The position numbers and the translations under genes are program-made. From NCBI RefSeq assembly GCF_005116575.1, contig NZ_SWCN01000002.1, positions 124,001 to 188,000 of the forward strand: a DNA stretch of 64,000 nucleotides. Reading direction: 5' to 3'. This stretch comes from Desulforhopalus sp. IMCC35007. Lineage in GTDB: Bacteria > Desulfobacterota > Desulfobulbia > Desulfobulbales > Desulfocapsaceae. The number at the start of each line of letters is the position of its first letter. Position 1 is the first letter of the stretch. This document shows positions 60,672 to 64,000 of this stretch, one piece after another. Below the pieces are notes generated by a model, which was not told where the DNA came from, made no database searches, and was given only the letters and a program-made list of their open reading frames with translations.

Positions 60672-63499
60672 TGAAGGTTTTCCAACGCTGGTTTACCTCA
60701 CTTACGATCAGAAAAAAACTGCATGTCATCATTCTGCTTTCCTGTTCCATTGCCCTCGTTTTTGCAACTATCGTGGCCCTTGCCAGCCAGAGGTATCTCT
60801 TTCGGCAACAACTCACAAGCGAACTGAAAATACTCTCTCAGGTCATAGGAGAAAACAGCCGGGCGGGTGTTATGTTTAAAGACACTCGGGCCCTTGACAC
60901 AATTCTTGGCTCACTCGCAGAAAAACCAAACGTCCTTCAAGCCTCAATATCCGATGCCGATGATAGTCTGTTGGCCAGCTATCAAAATAAGGCATTTGAT
61001 TTTGGTGAAGCAAACCCCGACTCTTCCATGCCAGGTGTACAGATTAAAGGGGATAGAGCAACGGTATTGCAGGAACTTTTTCTCGATGGCGATAAAATAG
61101 GAACGCTCAGATTCCTGGTCAGTCTGGAGGATTTCAGACAGACCCAGGTGATAATCACCCTGCTGCTGGTCGCCGCCTTTGCCGTAGCACTCATCGTTGC
61201 AATGCTTTTTTCCAACAGGCTGCTGGGCTATGTCATTGACCCCATACTCAGCCTCTTTACGACCATGCAGACCATCTCGGAGAAAAAACAATATACCTTA
61301 CGTACAAAGGTGTTTCACGATGATGAGCTGGGGCAGCTGGCCCGTGGATTCAACTATATGATCGGTGAGATTCAGGAACGTGATGAAGACCTGGAGGATG
61401 AGGTTGAAAAAAGAACAAAGGATCTGCTCAAGGCCAAAGAAAAGGCGGAGGCTGCCAGTCAGGCAAAAAGTGAATTCCTGGCCAATATGAGCCATGAAAT
61501 AAGAACACCGATGAACGCTATCATTGGTATGACCTATCTCGCCCTCCAGACGGACCCGAATCAAAAGCAGCAAAAGTTCCTGCTGACAGTGAAGCATTCT
61601 GCAGATAATCTTTTGGGGATTTTAAATGATATTCTCGATTTCTCAAAAATTGAGGCGGGACAGCTTCAGCTCAATTCACAACCCTTTCTTCTTGATCAGG
61701 TTATAGAATCCGTCTTTTCGACCATGCACATGCTGGCATTGGAAAAAAATATCAACTTAATATACACCGAAGGAGCTCAGCTGCACAAAGCCTATATCGG
61801 TGATGATCTGCGTTTGCGTCAGATACTGTTTAATCTTATTGGAAATGCGATCAAATTTACCCATAAAGGCTCTGTCACTGTTCATCTGGAGAGCAGCAGT
61901 GAACAGAATGAACAGGGGCTGCTTGAACTTTCTGTGGATGTTGAGGATACAGGTATCGGTATTAAACCAGACAAGCTTGAGTCCATTTTTAATAGCTTTG
62001 AACAGGCAGATAACAGTTATATCCGGGAGTATGGGGGCACAGGGCTGGGGCTGGCCATAAGCAGGCAACTTACCGCCCTTATGGGTGGTGAGATGACTGT
62101 CCGGAGTGAATATGGAGTGGGCTCTGTTTTCTCTTTTTCAATCATGTTAAAACCCTGTGAGTCAGGCGATGTGGAGGAGATTCACCGTTATCAGAAAAGT
62201 CACAGCCTGGGAATGCAGAAGTTACGTATTCTTATTGCTGATGATAACGAGGTGAACAGGGACCTCGCCCGTATGGTTCTTGAAAAAGATCACGAGATTG
62301 ACACATGTGTAAATGGTGTGGAGGTGCTGCGCAATCTTTGTTCTTCCACATATGATGTTGTGTTGATGGATGTACAGATGCCTCTGATGGATGGGTTGAC
62401 CGCTACTCGGATCATCCGTCGTCTCGAGCAGGGGGATGTTCCCGATCTTATGGATTTCAGAGATATTCTCTTGCCGCTCAAGGAGCGGCTGGCTGGAAAA
62501 TATCTGCCGGTTATTGCAATGACCGCCCATGCCATGGCCGGAGATCAGGATCTGTGTCTGGCGTCGGGGATGGATGGATACGTGACGAAACCATTTCAGG
62601 TTAGCCAGCTCTATGCTGCCCTGCAAGCGGTTCATGTTCTGGATCATGTCCCAGGTAATATGCACCTTGGTGCTGGCAAAAGACCCCATGTTGAGCACAC
62701 CCCGGTTGAAAATACCAAAACGGTTGTCTGTATGTCCTCCCGGGAGATTACCGACTACCTGCAAGTTTATACCGGACTGAATCCGCTGCAGGCAGATAGG
62801 TGCTGGGGTAAAGCGCAACAGCAGATCGTAGAGATCCTCAACAGATTGAAAGGCTATTATGATTCGGGTGAGGTCGTTCGCTTTCGAGCTGACGCCCATT
62901 TGGTCAAAGGGCTGTTTTTACAATGTGGTCTTGGTGATTGTGCGGCTATGGCTCAAGACTTATATGATTTTGATCTGAACGATCAGGACAGGGAGCTGAT
63001 ACTGGATAATCTTCACCAAATGAACGAGAGGATGAGAGCACTTACAGATGAGTTGTCCTCTGTAGATCCTCCAATATCTGAAAAAACTGCTCCTGAAAAA
63101 CGGCAGAAACCAGCCACAGATAATAAAAAATATCTCCTGATTTTGGAAGATAACCAAGTTATTCAGGATGTCGTAACAAAAATGTGTTCCATGTTGGGGT
63201 ATGAGGTTGAATCGACAACAGATGGCGCAGCGACTGTAGAGGCATATCGCAGGCAGATGGCAACAGCCAGACCGTTTCACTGTGTTTTTCTTGACCTGCA
63301 CATCCCGGAAGGCATGGGGGGGAGGGAGGCTGCAGAGAAGATTCTTGCGATGGATGGGCAGGCAAAACTCATTGTTTGCAGTGGAAACGCTGGAGACCCC
63401 ATTATGCAGGCCTATCAGGACTTTGGTTTTAGTGCGTATCTAAATAAGCCCTACTCCTTTGACCAGTTGAAAAAACTGTTCGGCAGGCTCAACTCCTGA
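60671..63499 (+). CDS. CHASE8-like hybrid histidine kinase with HPt and two receiver domains
   Basis: A 942-residue sensor starting at GTG. Transmembrane helix 1 (about 18-40), a CHASE8-like periplasmic domain (45-155: [27 protein letters not shown]), helix 2 (157-180), HAMP and coiled coil (180-255), HisKA with H275 in [13 protein letters not shown], HATPase, receiver 1 (Asp in [13 protein letters not shown]), an HPt-like helical domain ([14 protein letters not shown]) and receiver 2 (Asp in [14 protein letters not shown]). The CHASE8-HAMP front end is that of YfiN. It is coupled to the YfiR-family gene. Confidence 0.93.
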   Translation: MKVFQRWFTSLTIRKKLHVIILLSCSIALVFATIVALASQRYLFRQQLTSELKILSQVIGENSRAGVMFKDTRALDTILGSLAEKPNVLQASISDADDSLLASYQNKAFDFGEANPDSSMPGVQIKGDRATVLQELFLDGDKIGTLRFLVSLEDFRQTQVIITLLLVAAFAVALIVAMLFSNRLLGYVIDPILSLFTTMQTISEKKQYTLRTKVFHDDELGQLARGFNYMIGEIQERDEDLEDEVEKRTKDLLKAKEKAEAASQAKSEFLANMSHEIRTPMNAIIGMTYLALQTDPNQKQQKFLLTVKHSADNLLGILNDILDFSKIEAGQLQLNSQPFLLDQVIESVFSTMHMLALEKNINLIYTEGAQLHKAYIGDDLRLRQILFNLIGNAIKFTHKGSVTVHLESSSEQNEQGLLELSVDVEDTGIGIKPDKLESIFNSFEQADNSYIREYGGTGLGLAISRQLTALMGGEMTVRSEYGVGSVFSFSIMLKPCESGDVEEIHRYQKSHSLGMQKLRILIADDNEVNRDLARMVLEKDHEIDTCVNGVEVLRNLCSSTYDVVLMDVQMPLMDGLTATRIIRRLEQGDVPDLMDFRDILLPLKERLAGKYLPVIAMTAHAMAGDQDLCLASGMDGYVTKPFQVSQLYAALQAVHVLDHVPGNMHLGAGKRPHVEHTPVENTKTVVCMSSREITDYLQVYTGLNPLQADRCWGKAQQQIVEILNRLKGYYDSGEVVRFRADAHLVKGLFLQCGLGDCAAMAQDLYDFDLNDQDRELILDNLHQMNERMRALTDELSSVDPPISEKTAPEKRQKPATDNKKYLLILEDNQVIQDVVTKMCSMLGYEVESTTDGAATVEAYRRQMATARPFHCVFLDLHIPEGMGGREAAEKILAMDGQAKLIVCSGNAGDPIMQAYQDFGFSAYLNKPYSFDQLKKLFGRLNS

Positions 63500-63570
63500 A
63501 AGAGGTTGCTTATTACCTAAGAAATTCATTCCAAGTCTGGGCTTATCTCTTTCTTATCATGAATGAATTT

Positions 63571-63603
63571 CGTGAAGCGACTTCTCCCATTTATCGGGGG
63601 GAG
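63571..63603 (+). repeat. Hairpin element related to the 37232/38289 repeats
   Basis: CGTGAAGCGACTT followed by a CTCCC-GGGAG hairpin with a TTTATC-containing loop. The GTGAAG-x2-ACTT core and following C/G hairpin resemble the repeats around the Usp gene, but the match is partial. Confidence 0.45.
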
Positions 63604-63653
63604 CCCAATCGGTTGCAGGTCCAGGATTTTTGGATAGTTGCAGACTGCTTATG

Positions 63654-64000
63654 TTATAAATTTTCTACACTTATCTGACCTTTTTCCACAATATTCATTG
63701 TCGGCATCAGGGTTCCCATATCCAGTTTTGCTCGAAAGGTATAGCCAAAACTGCTTGTTGGCTGAACCAGAAGTGAGCGGATAAGCTCTTGCCCCGCCGA
63801 GCAGATCAACTGTGGCCTCGATGGAGATATCTCCTTCTCCATAACCTCGTATCTTCGGCAGATCATTGGCAACCCCGGCAAGCACTTTGTGTCCTTCAAT
63901 TGAGACAGTGTAGTATAACCCTTCAATCTTGAGCGATTCCCGGTTGGGATTGATGATATGCAGGCCGATTGCAAATTTGGGGATGAGCCCATCGCCTGGC
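63654..64000 (-). pseudogene. WHy/LEA14-type protein, frameshifted, 5' end outside the window
   Basis: The visible part reads as a LEA type 2/WHy domain (LIPKFAIGLHIINPNRESLK, IEGLYYTVSIEGHKVLAGVA, GYGEGDISIEATVDLLGG). At the run of four G at 63792-63795 the frame must skip one base to continue into ELIRSLLVQPTSSFGYTFRA and KLDMGTLMPTMNIVEKGQIS; without the skip the frame drifts into unrelated sequence. This is either a disrupted gene or a one-base homopolymer error. WHy proteins are usually envelope-located and linked to stress tolerance. Confidence 0.7.

Overview
The window reads as a chromosomal segment of a Gram-negative anaerobe, most likely a sulfate- or sulfur-metabolising member of the Desulfobacterota (Desulfobulbales-like). 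This is inference from gene content: Kdo/LPS genes and a TonB receptor (outer membrane), menaquinone synthesis (MenA), a sodium-pumping decarboxylase, a group-4-hydrogenase-like membrane complex and sigma-54 regulation. No rRNA, tRNA or CRISPR array was seen. Coding density is high, and several convergent gene pairs are separated by clear hairpin terminators.

Layout. 1-3296 (minus): pyrG-kdsA-kdsC-lptC, CTP and Kdo supply for LPS. 3479-18467: mostly single housekeeping or envelope genes (MsrA-MsrB fusion, Fe-S/Zn cysteine-cluster protein, VTT-family membrane protein, MltB-type transglycosylase, YbaK deacylase, a large hybrid kinase, DUF2959 lipoprotein, YpfJ metallopeptidase, SLC13 permease, GT10 glycosyltransferase, homocysteine methyltransferase, and a protein with two CDP-alcohol phosphotransferase domains). 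18787-23763: an AstE/AspA-type amidohydrolase, a secreted HExxH protein, an IS3-family element with a programmed frameshift site, about 600 bp of unexplained sequence, and a cytidylate-kinase-like protein.

23935-35075 is the centrepiece. Six minus-strand genes (HyfB-, HyfC-, HyfE-, HyfF-, HyfG- and HyfI-like) encode a membrane complex built like an energy-converting hydrogenase. Its large subunit has lost both cysteine pairs that hold the NiFe centre, so it belongs with the Ehr (energy-converting-hydrogenase-related) complexes. Upstream lie a small unknown gene, a consensus sigma-54 promoter, repeated GRGGCA-N3-TRCCCC dyads, and then a sigma-54-dependent response regulator and its kinase. Together they look like a self-contained regulated respiratory or ion-pumping module.

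35336-40217: two anion permeases flanking a tandem universal stress protein, which is itself bracketed by 20-bp perfect inverted repeats. 40436-43773 (minus): an overlapping three-gene unit of a hydantoinase/oxoprolinase-like ATPase, a metallophosphoesterase and an unusual ParB-like/AsnC-ligand-domain fusion. 43932-49090 (plus): a NitT/TauT-type ABC transporter, menA, a FabI-like reductase and a ferredoxin-nitroreductase. 49222-52960 (minus): the oadG-oadA-oadB sodium pump, in which OadB carries an extra N-terminal lipoyl-like domain. 53218-57847: ABM-fold monooxygenase-like protein, pyrF, trkH and a PIN-PhoH ATPase. 58083-63499 (plus): TonB-dependent receptor, YfiR-family periplasmic protein and a CHASE8-like hybrid histidine kinase, probably one signalling module. 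The window ends in a frameshifted WHy/LEA14-type gene.

All calls come from reading the sequence. No database search was possible, so family names rest on motif recognition.
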